Shown: one piece after another, positions 50,538-59,604 of the stretch
Layout of the letters: each line of letters begins with the position of its first letter
Numbering within the stretch: position 1 is the stretch's first letter
From: JANMDU01 sp031375105
GTDB taxonomy: Bacteria > Pseudomonadota > Gammaproteobacteria > Burkholderiales > Burkholderiaceae_C
Assembly (NCBI GenBank): GCA_031375105.1
Contig: JANMHJ010000060.1
Span: forward strand, 1-64,000
Direction: 5' to 3'
Length of the DNA stretch: 64,000 bases
Position numbers and translations under genes: made by a program
The notes under the pieces: model-generated
Seen by the model: only the letters and a program-made list of their open reading frames with translations
What the model was told of the DNA's origin: nothing
Database searches by the model: none

Positions 50538-53500
50538 TTATTTGGCAATCAGTTCTGGCGAGGCAGGCTTGTGATCCATCGTTCCATGCTCTTCGGCTGC
50601 TGCTTCATTGACCACTGCCTTGTTCGCCCCCGGCGCAGCTTTGCGAGCAAACAAGGTGTACATCGTAGGCACCACAAAGATCGTGAGCAGCGTGCCCAAA
50701 CTCATACCGCCCACAATCACCCAGCCGATTTGCTGGCGGCTTTCTGCGCCTGCGCCGGTAGACAGCGCCAGCGGAATCGCGCCCAGCACCATCGCGCCGG
50801 TCGTCATCAAAATCGGGCGCAGACGCAGCTTGGCAGATTGCTGAATCGCTTGCAAGGTATCCACGCCCTGCTCTCGCAATTGATTGGCAAACTCCACAAT
50901 CAAAATGCCGTGCTTGGTGATCAAGCCCACCAGCGTCACAAGCCCAATCTGGCTGAACACATTGAGCGTGCCTCCTGACCATTGCAGCGCTGCCAGCGCG
51001 CCCACCATGGACAAAGGCACCGACAGCATGATCACAAACGGATCAATAAAGCTTTCAAACTGCGCGGCAAGCACAAGATAGATAAACAGCAGCGCCATCA
51101 CAAACACAATCGCCAAAGAGCCCGAAGCACTCTTGAATTCGCGCGACTGGCCATTCAAATCTGTAGCGTAGCCGGGCTTTAAAACCTTCTGCGCAGTCGC
51201 ATCCATGAAATCCAACGCTTGACCGAGTGAGTAATCAGCAGAAAGATTTGCCGTGATCGCGGCTGAGCGGCGCTGGCCGAAGTGATTGAGCTCACGCGGC
51301 ACGACAGTTTCGCGGATGCGCACCAACCCCGAGAGCGGCACCATTTGCTCATTGCGCCCGCGCACAAAGATTTTTTCAATGTCGTCTGGCGTGTCGCGCC
51401 CAGTCGATGCGGTTTGCACAATCACATCGTATTGCTCGCCTTCACGCTTGTAGCGTGTCACGTTGCGGCCACCGAGCATGCTCTCCACTGCACGGCCCAC
51501 GGCTTCAACGCTGACACCCAGGTCAGCCGCCTTCTCGCGATCAATCTCAAAGCGGATTTCAGGTTTGTTCAAGCGCAGGTCGGTGTCGACCTGCTGAAAG
51601 CCCGGGTTTTTGGCCAATTCGTCTTGAAACTGGCGCACCACTTGCGAGAGATTTTGATACGAATCCGAAGTCATGATCACGTAGTTCACCGGGCGGCTGT
51701 TGAAGCCTTGACCCAGCGAGGGCGGTGTCACGGGGAAAGCCGTGACACCGGGAAGGCCAGAGATGCGCGGTGCCATCTCTCGCGCTAAATCCGGTGTGCG
51801 CCGCGTGCGCTCTTCCCAAGGCGTGGTGCGGAAAAACACGTTGGCTTGCGCGACCGTGGGGTTGCCCGCCACTGTGAAGATGCGGTCAAACTCTTTGTAG
51901 CCCATGCCCATGCGCTCTATCGCATTCACATAACGCAGCGTGTAATCGAGCGTCGCACCATCGGGCGCATTCACGTTAGCTACGATCACGCCTCGGTCTT
52001 CCAGTGGTGCCAGTTCGCGCTTGATGTCTTTGAGAAACAACCAAGTTCCCACGCCCGAGGCGAGCATGATCAGCACGATCAACCAACGTGCTTTGAGTGA
52101 CCAGCCGAGCAACTTGGCATAGCCATTGGTCACGCCGATCAGGAATTTCTCAATCCAGCGGTCATAAAACGGCGGGTTCGGATTGTGTTTGAGCAAGATC
52201 GAGCTCATCATCGGTGAAAGCGTGAGCGCCACAAAGCCTGAGACGATCACCGCGCCCGCAAGAGCCAAAGCAAATTCTGTGAACAGCTTGCCTGTGCGCC
52301 CTGGCGAGAAAGCCAGCGGCGCATACACAGCGGCCAGTGTGAGCGTCATGGCCACCACAGCAAAGGCAATTTCTTTCGCGCCGATGATGGCGGCTTCAAA
52401 GGGCTTCTTGCCCATTTCAATGTGGCGATAAATATTCTCTAGCACCACGATGGCATCGTCCACCACCAAACCAATCGCCAACACCAGCGCCAGTAGCGTG
52501 AGTGTGTTCACGGTAAACCCGGCCAACGCCATGAGAGCAAACGAGCCAATGAGCGACACAGGAATCGTGACCAGCGGAATAAGGGCAGCACGGAAATTAC
52601 GCAAGAAAAACAAAATCACAAATGCCACCAGCACCACGGCCTCCACGATGGTGGTGTAGACCGACTTGATGGATTCCTTGATGAAAATAGAGTTGTCGTT
52701 GGCTATGTCAATCTCAATGCCAGTGGGCATGTTGGCTTGGATGCGCGGAATCATCTCGCGCACATCGGCAGACAAATCTAATGGATTGGCCGTGGCATTA
52801 CGCACCACACCCAGTGTGATGGCATCGCGGCCATTCAGGCGCGTAGCGGTGCGCTCAGAAGCTGCGCCCTGACGCACAGTGGCCACATCGCCAATGCGCA
52901 CCGGCACACCATTCACAATGCGAATCACCACTTGGGAGAACTCAAAAGGTCGCTGCAAATCTGTGGCTGCTGTCACGTTAAATTCGCGCTTTTGGCTCTC
53001 AATGCGGCCTGCGGGCACTTCCACATTATTGCGGCGCAGGGCATCTTCCAAATCTTGCACCGTGAGGCGATACGCCGCGAGTTTATCGGGATCGACATTC
53101 ACCCGCATCGCATATTTACGTTCACCAAAGATGCGCACGTCGGCTGCGCCACTGGCTGTTTGTAGCATCGGTTTGGCAATGCGATTGGCCAGATCAGACA
53201 GTTGTAGCACATTGAGTGTGTCTGAGCTGAAGGAGAGCCAAATCACAGGGAAGGCATCGGCCTCGACCTTGGCAATTTGCGGCTCGTCCACATCGGTGGG
53301 CAAGCGCTGGCGCACGCGCGAGACTTTATCGCGCACATCGGCTGCGGCGCTATCGGCATCTCGCGTGAGCTTAAAGCGCACTGTGATCTGGCTTTGCTCG
53401 GGGCGGCTGATCGACGTGATCACATCCACGCCTTCAATGCCCGCCAGTGAGTCTTCTAGCACTTTCGTGACCTGCGCCTCCACCACCTCTGCGGAAGCGC

Positions 53501-53657
53501 CCCGGTAATTGGTCGATACCGTGACATTGGGCTCGTCAATCTTCGGATACTCGCGCACCGAGAGTTTGGTGTACGACACATAACCAATGAGCAAGATCAA
53601 CAGCGAGAGCACGGTGGCAAACACTGGACGGCGGATCGATATTTCAGGTAATTGCAT
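50538..53657 (-). CDS. RND multidrug efflux permease (HAE1 family)
   Basis: This 1039-residue inner-membrane pump exports drugs or lipophilic compounds with the proton gradient. Two copies of a six-helix unit and two large periplasmic loops are present. The proton-relay acidic pair is in LAIGLVVDDAIVVLENI. The N-terminus ISIRRPVFATVLSLLILLIG and segment TNYRGASAEVVEAQVTKVLE are typical of MexF/AcrB-like pumps. The adaptor gene lies 43 bases upstream. No outer-membrane channel gene is present here. Confidence 0.94.
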   Translation of the reverse strand: MQLPEISIRRPVFATVLSLLILLIGYVSYTKLSVREYPKIDEPNVTVSTNYRGASAEVVEAQVTKVLEDSLAGIEGVDVITSISRPEQSQITVRFKLTRDADSAAADVRDKVSRVRQRLPTDVDEPQIAKVEADAFPVIWLSFSSDTLNVLQLSDLANRIAKPMLQTASGAADVRIFGERKYAMRVNVDPDKLAAYRLTVQDLEDALRRNNVEVPAGRIESQKREFNVTAATDLQRPFEFSQVVIRIVNGVPVRIGDVATVRQGAASERTATRLNGRDAITLGVVRNATANPLDLSADVREMIPRIQANMPTGIEIDIANDNSIFIKESIKSVYTTIVEAVVLVAFVILFFLRNFRAALIPLVTIPVSLIGSFALMALAGFTVNTLTLLALVLAIGLVVDDAIVVLENIYRHIEMGKKPFEAAIIGAKEIAFAVVAMTLTLAAVYAPLAFSPGRTGKLFTEFALALAGAVIVSGFVALTLSPMMSSILLKHNPNPPFYDRWIEKFLIGVTNGYAKLLGWSLKARWLIVLIMLASGVGTWLFLKDIKRELAPLEDRGVIVANVNAPDGATLDYTLRYVNAIERMGMGYKEFDRIFTVAGNPTVAQANVFFRTTPWEERTRRTPDLAREMAPRISGLPGVTAFPVTPPSLGQGFNSRPVNYVIMTSDSYQNLSQVVRQFQDELAKNPGFQQVDTDLRLNKPEIRFEIDREKAADLGVSVEAVGRAVESMLGGRNVTRYKREGEQYDVIVQTASTGRDTPDDIEKIFVRGRNEQMVPLSGLVRIRETVVPRELNHFGQRRSAAITANLSADYSLGQALDFMDATAQKVLKPGYATDLNGQSREFKSASGSLAIVFVMALLFIYLVLAAQFESFIDPFVIMLSVPLSMVGALAALQWSGGTLNVFSQIGLVTLVGLITKHGILIVEFANQLREQGVDTLQAIQQSAKLRLRPILMTTGAMVLGAIPLALSTGAGAESRQQIGWVIVGGMSLGTLLTIFVVPTMYTLFARKAAPGANKAVVNEAAAEEHGTMDHKPASPELIAK

Positions 53658-53700
53658 GATCGGCTCCTGGGGATGGATCGTGACTCAAAGATTCAAGGTT

Positions 53701-55668
53701 TTAACGACTGGCGGCTGGTTGCGCGGGGCTGACAACAGGCGCTGCGCCGCCCACACTGCCGGATGCGCTGTTGCCCATGGCTGGTGCACCATTTGGCGCA
53801 CTGGGAGCCGCACCACTTGGAGCACCTGCGGGCGCTCCACCTTGTGCTCCCGGCGCTCTGCCCAACTCAACCACGCGCACCGGCGTGTTGTCGCGCTGCA
53901 AGCGTTGCTGGCCTGCGACCACCACCGTGTCGTTCTCGCTCAAGCCCTCGGTGATCTCCACGCGCCCCGGGCGACGTATGCCAAGTTTGACCTCTTGCCG
54001 CTGCGAGACGAGGCGTTTGCCGTCCACAAAACCTGCCATGTTGTAGGGCTGCGCAGCGCCCGGTGCCCCTGCACCACCACCTGCTGGCGCAGAGCCGGGC
54101 GCACCAGAGGAAGTTGGCGCACTCGAAGCCGCCGCTGCCGCTTTCGCAGCTTCAGCTGCCTTGGCTGCATCAGCTGCTTGTTTATCTGCAATCTCTTTGC
54201 CCTGCGCTTCGGTTTGCTCCACCACGCGAATCACAAATTGCCGCCCGCCCTGAGGCACGATGGCTTCTTCAGGAATCGTCAGCGCAGCATCTTTCACATT
54301 GAACACCGCCGTCACCCGCGCAAACATGCCAGGACGCAACGGGCCGCCGCCCGCACCTGCGCCTGCCGCGCCCCCTGGCCCGCCTCGGCCACCAGCTACT
54401 GCACCACCTGCTGCGCCTGCACCGGCCGGACGACCCGCACCCGGCGCACCCGGGGTATTGGCAGCTCCCCGCGGCCCGGCAGCTTCAGCCGTGCCCGCCA
54501 CACGCGCTGGTGCACCGCCTGCAGCACCCGAAGCAGGCGCACCCGCCATGCCCGCCGTCGCACGCGCAACCACTGCCGCATTCGTGAACTGTGCACAGCT
54601 CACCGCAATCGGATCCACAGGCCGAGGCACTGCTGCCACAGGCGCTGAAGCTGGCCTCTGCGCTGGGCGAGCTGCTGGTTTCGCTACTGGCTTTTCTGCA
54701 GGTTTAGCAGTTGCACCCGGCGCTCCGCCCGCCCCCGCTGGCCTGCCCCCTGCGCCTGCTGCGCCCGGCGCACCACCAGCCCCACCTTGACCACCCGCAC
54801 CACCCGGCCTTTGCGCTAGAGGCTCGCCCGGAGAATTGGGTAACACCGCCCGCACCAACACTGAGCGGCCATTCGCATCAAGTTGCGGGTCAATCGCTTC
54901 AATCTTCGCCTTGAATTGCCGCCCCGGCATCGCATCGAGTTGCATCTCAATAACCTGCTCACGCCGAATTTTGCCAATGAACCGCTCAGGTAAACGGAAA
55001 TCCACAAACATCGAAGACAAGTCTTCCAAATTCACCAAATCCGCGCCATCTTTCACATAATCGCCAAGGTTCACATTGCGAATGCCCACCGTGCCATCAA
55101 ACGGCGCCACCACGCGCATGCGATCCCAGCGCGCGCAGGCCAGCGAGACTTGCGCCTCTGCCACTTGCAAGCCCGCCCCGCTTTCATCGAGCACACGCTG
55201 CGCCACAAAATTCTGCGCCACCAATTCTTGATTGCGTTTGAAATTCGCCCGCGCAATCGACATCTGCGCCTCCGATTGGCGCACCTCAGCGCGCTGCAAG
55301 CCGTCTTCCAACTGCATGATCACATCGCCCTTGCGCACCCGCCCACCATCTGTAAAGCCCAGCGACTGCACACGCCCGCTCACCTCGGGGCGCAGCATCA
55401 CATTCTGCTTGGAGCGCAGCGTGCCCACGGCCTGCGCGTCGTCTTGCAAACGCGCAGTTTCTACCTTGGCCACTTCCACCGAAGGCATGCCACCGCCGCG
55501 CGGCGCACCGCCGGCAGCTGAAGCGCCACCTACAGGCGCACTGGCAGCGCCCCCGCCGCCGTTGATTTCCTTAGGGCCTTGCGGCTGATTTTGATACCAG
55601 TATGCGCCACCTGCCGCAGCTGCAATGCCTGCCACTGCCACCACGGAATAAATGATTTTGGATGCCAT
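53701..55668 (-). CDS. RND periplasmic adaptor with long low-complexity inserts
   Basis: This membrane-fusion protein joins the RND pump to an outer-membrane channel. It has an N-terminal anchor (IIYSVVAVAGIAAAAGGAYW), lipoyl and hairpin parts (LRPEVSGRVQSLGFTDGGRV) and the barrel motif LRPGMFARVTAVF. At 655 residues it is far longer than the usual ~380-420. The excess is Gly/Ala/Pro-rich sequence: residues ~283-441, inside the beta-barrel domain, a second block ~490-540, and a C-terminal tail from ~612. The frame is intact throughout. The gene precedes the permease gene in one operon. Confidence 0.9.
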   Translation of the reverse strand: MASKIIYSVVAVAGIAAAAGGAYWYQNQPQGPKEINGGGGAASAPVGGASAAGGAPRGGGMPSVEVAKVETARLQDDAQAVGTLRSKQNVMLRPEVSGRVQSLGFTDGGRVRKGDVIMQLEDGLQRAEVRQSEAQMSIARANFKRNQELVAQNFVAQRVLDESGAGLQVAEAQVSLACARWDRMRVVAPFDGTVGIRNVNLGDYVKDGADLVNLEDLSSMFVDFRLPERFIGKIRREQVIEMQLDAMPGRQFKAKIEAIDPQLDANGRSVLVRAVLPNSPGEPLAQRPGGAGGQGGAGGAPGAAGAGGRPAGAGGAPGATAKPAEKPVAKPAARPAQRPASAPVAAVPRPVDPIAVSCAQFTNAAVVARATAGMAGAPASGAAGGAPARVAGTAEAAGPRGAANTPGAPGAGRPAGAGAAGGAVAGGRGGPGGAAGAGAGGGPLRPGMFARVTAVFNVKDAALTIPEEAIVPQGGRQFVIRVVEQTEAQGKEIADKQAADAAKAAEAAKAAAAASSAPTSSGAPGSAPAGGGAGAPGAAQPYNMAGFVDGKRLVSQRQEVKLGIRRPGRVEITEGLSENDTVVVAGQQRLQRDNTPVRVVELGRAPGAQGGAPAGAPSGAAPSAPNGAPAMGNSASGSVGGAAPVVSPAQPAASR

Positions 55669-55784
55669 GAAACCGTCTTTAGAATGAGAGATACGTTGAA
55701 TTAAGCGATGTTACTGGCTGTAGCGTATCGTTGTGCCAGCAAGCTGATATGCCCTGCTGCTTTACAAAAGGGTTTACCCTTGCC

Positions 55785-56642
55785 TCATGACACACTGATG
55801 TCACCGCTTGTTGTCTCGCCCAGCCAATACCGCGCTGCCCGCTGCACCCCCGCTACGCAGGCGCTGCTTTCCCACAGCACACCACCCTGCTCATCAGCCA
55901 AATCACCAGAATGTTGACTCAGAGCCCCCCTATTAAGCAAAAGTTGCGCCGTGCGCTGCGCCACGGGCAATGCGTTGTCCACCATCGTCACCCCAACGCC
56001 CACGATCTGCACAAATACATCACGAATCAAAGGGTAATGAGTGCAGCCCAGCACCAGCGTGTCTAACTCATCATTTTTTAAGCCAAATCGGCCAGTAGCC
56101 GTTATATATTGTGCGCAGAGTGCTATTAAATCAGGAGTAATCCGCTCTGAACGAGTCTCTTTAGCCACATGCTCAATCCGCTCTGCCAAGCCATCGCAGG
56201 GTGTGCAAACAAACTCCACCTGCGCCAACGAGCTGCGCAAAGCCGCAAATTTCGCGCTCTGCAAGGTCCCCCGCGTGGCCAGCACGCCCACCCTGCCAGT
56301 GCGCGTCACCAGCGCGGCAGGCTTGAGCGCAGGCTCCACGCCAATGATCGGCAACTCAGGATATGCCTCCCGCAGCAGCCCAATCGCAGCCGCCGTCGCC
56401 GTATTGCAAGCCACCACCAGCGCCTTTATTCTGTGCTGCTGCACCAGAGTTTTCACAATGGCCAACGAGCGCTCCTGCACGAAAGCCTCGCTTTTGTCGC
56501 CATACGGGTTGTAGGCCGAGTCTGCAAAATACACAAACCGCTCGTGCGGCAATTGCTCCCGCAGCGCCTTCAAAATGCTCAAACCACCGATGCCGGAGTC
56601 GAACACACCGATGGGCTGGCTGAGTAGCGCAGAAGTAGCCAT
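55785..56642 (-). CDS. murI: Glutamate racemase MurI
   Basis: MurI makes D-glutamate for peptidoglycan. The two catalytic cysteines are in VVACNTATAAAI and LGCTHYPLI, and the N-terminus has GVFDSGIGGLSIL. The 285-residue length is normal. ATG 56642 overlaps the stop of the Fic-like gene (TGATG). Residues DLIALCAQYITATG are encoded in frame by a dispersed-repeat copy at 56094-56136, just before the second catalytic cysteine segment. Confidence 0.95.
   Translation of the reverse strand: MATSALLSQPIGVFDSGIGGLSILKALREQLPHERFVYFADSAYNPYGDKSEAFVQERSLAIVKTLVQQHRIKALVVACNTATAAAIGLLREAYPELPIIGVEPALKPAALVTRTGRVGVLATRGTLQSAKFAALRSSLAQVEFVCTPCDGLAERIEHVAKETRSERITPDLIALCAQYITATGRFGLKNDELDTLVLGCTHYPLIRDVFVQIVGVGVTMVDNALPVAQRTAQLLLNRGALSQHSGDLADEQGGVLWESSACVAGVQRAARYWLGETTSGDISVS
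56094..56136 (-). repeat. Dispersed short repeat inside murI
   Basis: On the minus strand: TGATTTAATAGCA, then CTGCGCA, then ATATAACGGCTACTGG. It is in frame and gives LIALCAQYITA, the same phase as the copies in nadD, nrtB and the DUF934 gene. Confidence 0.75.
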
Positions 56643-57805
56643 CACAGCGTTTGGGTTTGGATGAAAGCTCTCACACGCTCATCTTCAGGCACATGCCCCG
56701 TGTGAACAAAATTCGCCAAAGACCGCGCCAAAGCATCCATATCGAAACCCGCACCACGCAGCCTGATCGGCATATCGCTGCCGCGCACTACAGAGCGGCA
56801 ATACGAATCGATGAATAACTGCTCCATCCATTGCGTGCTGCGCAGCTCATAGAGCGCAGCCATCGCACGGATGTAATCTGCCTTATCCACATCCGCAAAC
56901 GACAAGGGAAGCAGCCCAGCACTGACTAACGGATAGTTCGCTGCCAAACGCGCTGTGCGCTTGTTCCCATTGGCGAAGGCTTGTAAATACGGGATGCGCG
57001 TCATTAAATACAAAGCCGCCTGAAATGCCTCCATACCAAGAGCCGTCTGCACAATCGCCCCCAGCGCCCGAGCCACAAAGCCCGTTCCCGGCCTGAAAGG
57101 TGGCAAATAGGCCGATGCAGCCAGGTTCACCTCTTCATATTCACGCGGCTTGCCTCGCTGATGCAATGGCAAAAAGTGATCCGAAGTGGCCACCTCGGCG
57201 ATCTGGTGATCATCTGTTAGCAAATCATGCATAGCGCATACATTTTCGAGCGTCAACCCCGGATGCGACCACAGGTATTCGATCGCGCGTTTGTGATTCA
57301 AAATCAGCACTGCATCTTCCGTCGGTTTGCCCGTGTTGCGCTGGCCATAATCGAGCAGAGATTGCGTATCCAAGGCCGAATACGTGCTGCCCTCCAGCAC
57401 TGCCGAGCCCCAGGAAAAATGCACTAGAAATTGCGTTAAAAACCGCTTGTCCATCGGATTGGCCAACCCTTGGAGGCGGCGCATCCGCTGCGCCTTTTCC
57501 GCCGGCAATCCTGGCTCAGGCAACAGCAAAGCAGCATCAAAAACTGCCACAGACCGCTGCTGCCAAGATTGCGCAAAATATGCATCAATATCTGCCTTGG
57601 TAAACGCTGAGCGCGTCACATATCGCCTAGACCGCCCCGCTCCCACGGGCTCAATAGCGCCTTGCTGCACCAATTGCGTCAGCCGGCGATTGATCGTAGA
57701 GCGGCTCAGCGCGGGTTGCAGTTGCTCCATCGTCTCAGGCGACATCCCCGCCGGCCCCGCTTCCTGAATCAAGCGCGCCAAGGGTGTGAGGTCATTGGTA
57801 GGCAT
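56642..57805 (-). CDS. Fic-fold protein with degenerate catalytic motif
   Basis: This 387-residue protein has an N-terminal winged-helix region (SPETMEQLQPALSRSTINRR) and a Fic domain. Fic enzymes AMPylate target proteins using the motif H-P-F-x-x-G-N-(G/K)-R. Here it reads QAFANGNKRTAR, so the catalytic histidine is Gln at residue 275. An inhibitory-helix-like SAVLEGSTYS (S-x3-E-G) lies nearer the N-terminus. Ordinary AMP transfer is therefore doubtful. The stop overlaps the murI ATG. The upstream region is AT-rich with a dyad (57821-57845). Confidence 0.85.
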   Translation of the reverse strand: MPTNDLTPLARLIQEAGPAGMSPETMEQLQPALSRSTINRRLTQLVQQGAIEPVGAGRSRRYVTRSAFTKADIDAYFAQSWQQRSVAVFDAALLLPEPGLPAEKAQRMRRLQGLANPMDKRFLTQFLVHFSWGSAVLEGSTYSALDTQSLLDYGQRNTGKPTEDAVLILNHKRAIEYLWSHPGLTLENVCAMHDLLTDDHQIAEVATSDHFLPLHQRGKPREYEEVNLAASAYLPPFRPGTGFVARALGAIVQTALGMEAFQAALYLMTRIPYLQAFANGNKRTARLAANYPLVSAGLLPLSFADVDKADYIRAMAALYELRSTQWMEQLFIDSYCRSVVRGSDMPIRLRGAGFDMDALARSLANFVHTGHVPEDERVRAFIQTQTL

Positions 57806-57820
57806 TTGAGATATTTTTTG

Positions 57821-57845
57821 ACAAGTATTAATTTACTTAACTTGT
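57821..57845. promoter_or_regulatory. Possible operator upstream of the Fic-like gene
   Basis: ACAAGT and ACTTGT flank 13 AT-rich bases, 16 bases upstream of the ATG. It could bind the winged-helix domain of the gene's own product; this is a guess from position only. Confidence 0.3.
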
Positions 57846-57935
57846 TGAATTGTATAGATAAATCTATTTCATGTCACAAAATTTCATGCGATGATTTTTC
57901 TTATCAAGTTTGATCAACCTCTCGCAATCCTCGAT

Positions 57936-58991
57936 TCACAGCATCAGGGCATCGGAACGAAATTTTCGCTCCGCGCACCAAGCTTCAAAAGTCGGACGCA
58001 ACATGTCGGGAATTTCAAAGACGAAATCGACATTCAGCGGATGGCTGCTCTCCATGAAATGCCGCACGGCATCGAGCAGCACATTGCCTTGCCTGCGATC
58101 TTTTTCTTTCTTAGCTGGATTGCGTTCGGGCTTATCAGCCAGCCAGAGCTTGTACAGCGCCATAAAGCGCGGATCTGGCACGGTGAGCGGGCAGGCACGG
58201 CCACGCACCGTAGCCACCACGGCGCTCACGGGTCTGCCCAGCAGCAGCCACTCTTGCTCCACCAAAGCCGCCATCGGAGCAAAGCCCTGCTCTTTGGGCA
58301 GCGGGTGGCAGCTCGGCGCAGCCAACAGTTCCACTTCATAGCCTTCAGAGTTCAGCGCTTGATAAGGCTTTTTCTTAGAGACAGCGTAGGTCGAATCAAT
58401 GCTCTTCAACACATGAATCAGCGTCTTGCGCGGCTGCGCTTCAGCCTCTGTGCCTGCAAACACCAATGACGCCCGTGTCCCTCGCACCCAAGTCAAGTCA
58501 AAATCCTGCGTCTCTTCATTGCCCACAGGAAAAATCGCATTCGCTACCCATTCGTAAGCAGAAAACGCGTTCGTGCCCACCACCATCAAATCCGTGCCCA
58601 GCAAGCCTTCAATATCCAGCTTGCGCAAAATCTCTGCCTGCTTATCAGGCAGCGACGGCAGGCGCATGCGGCGATACAGCGCAGCGCGGGTGGCTATCAA
58701 TTCATCCGCATTGGCTACGCGCTCTTGCAGTTGCTGCTTTTCTTGCGTGTAAGCGGTCAATTGCTGCTCCGTTGCCTCGCCGCGCACGCCCAGGCTCGTG
58801 CCACTATCTTGCGTGGTTTGCTTGACGTAAAGATATTCGCTGCCCGAGCGCTCCGCCCAATACATGGAAATAGGCAGGTCTTGCAGGCTCTGCCGCGAGT
58901 CCAGCCAGAAGCTGTAAGCCTGCTCTAAATTAGCCGCTGTGCGCTGCGCATCGGCTGAAAAAGCAAGATATTGACTCTTCTCATAGATCAT
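57936..58991 (-). CDS. GSU2403-family nucleotidyltransferase-fold protein
   Basis: This 351-residue protein resembles the GSU2403 family, which has a nucleotidyltransferase fold but no known reaction. A coiled-coil-like region (QQLTAYTQEKQQLQERVANA) precedes the fold. The likely active-site region is LMVVGTNAFSAYEW followed by the acidic segment ETQDFDLTWVRG (D-x-D). It lies upstream of the Fic-like gene on the same strand with 130 AT-rich bases between. A dyad CATAGA-N7-TCTATG spans its start codon and a long inverted repeat lies just upstream. Confidence 0.75.
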   Translation of the reverse strand: MIYEKSQYLAFSADAQRTAANLEQAYSFWLDSRQSLQDLPISMYWAERSGSEYLYVKQTTQDSGTSLGVRGEATEQQLTAYTQEKQQLQERVANADELIATRAALYRRMRLPSLPDKQAEILRKLDIEGLLGTDLMVVGTNAFSAYEWVANAIFPVGNEETQDFDLTWVRGTRASLVFAGTEAEAQPRKTLIHVLKSIDSTYAVSKKKPYQALNSEGYEVELLAAPSCHPLPKEQGFAPMAALVEQEWLLLGRPVSAVVATVRGRACPLTVPDPRFMALYKLWLADKPERNPAKKEKDRRQGNVLLDAVRHFMESSHPLNVDFVFEIPDMLRPTFEAWCAERKFRSDALML

Positions 58992-59009
58992 AAGTCTATG
59001 ATTTTAAAC

Positions 59010-59055
59010 AATTTGCACCATTCATGCGAGATTTTTCGCGTGAATGGTGCAAATT
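59010..59055. repeat. 19-base inverted repeat before the nucleotidyltransferase gene
   Basis: AATTTGCACCATTCATGCG and CGCGTGAATGGTGCAAATT pair over 19 bases with one G-T type mismatch and an eight-base loop. It may terminate transcription from the upstream minus-strand gene (TTGTTTAAAA follows on that strand) or act as an operator. Confidence 0.75.
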
Positions 59056-59060
59056 CTTGC

Positions 59061-59600
59061 TCACGCCAGAGAATTCTTAGAAACAACAAAAGGCTTGATG
59101 ATGCCTACCAAAAGAGCAAGGCAGATAAACCCCGTGATAGCACTAAGCGCAGGATGCACCCGAGCCAATAGCGCAGAGTCATTCGGGTTCCGTGGATCAA
59201 CCCAAACTTGAATTTCTATTTTTTGCAGTTCAGTCTCAGGCCGCTTGAGAGATGCCATTCTTCGATTTTCAATGAGACGCGACAGCTTATCGACCTCGCT
59301 TTGTATCCGCGCGCTAGAACTCGCACTGTGTCCCATCCAAACTGCCCCAAACGTTGACTGATCCCCTTGATAACCGGAGGAATTAAATTCATACTCGTAC
59401 AGGAGTCGCGTTTTCCCTCCGCCCTTACTAGGGCCGTTAGATACGCGATTCGCTTTAAGCAAAACTGCATTGACTGGAATCGCTTTTAGCGCAGTTGTAT
59501 AAAACTGCCCCCAACCTAGCCATGCAACGGATATCAAAGCTGCAAAACAAATCACTGCGGCTTTGTACCGTTTGAACACATCAGCAAATTGATTGCTCAT
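59061..59600 (-). CDS. DUF3592-like membrane protein
   Basis: This 179-residue protein has two membrane helices (AAVICFAALISVAWLGWG near the start, ITGFICLALLVGIIKPFVV near the end) around a ~110-residue extracytoplasmic beta-rich domain (LLYEYEFNSSGYQG, VWVDPRNPNDSALLA). This layout and the VDPxNP motif match DUF3592 proteins, whose role is unknown. It starts four bases after the fumarase stop, so the two are cotranscribed. Confidence 0.75.
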   Translation of the reverse strand: MSNQFADVFKRYKAAVICFAALISVAWLGWGQFYTTALKAIPVNAVLLKANRVSNGPSKGGGKTRLLYEYEFNSSGYQGDQSTFGAVWMGHSASSSARIQSEVDKLSRLIENRRMASLKRPETELQKIEIQVWVDPRNPNDSALLARVHPALSAITGFICLALLVGIIKPFVVSKNSLA

Positions 59601-59604
59601 AGGG

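Noticed and set aside
53587..54790. Long open frames opposite the adaptor gene
   Set aside because: They arise because GC-rich Ala/Gly/Pro codons leave the opposite strand free of stops. Their protein sequences are arginine-, cysteine- and histidine-rich with no family features.
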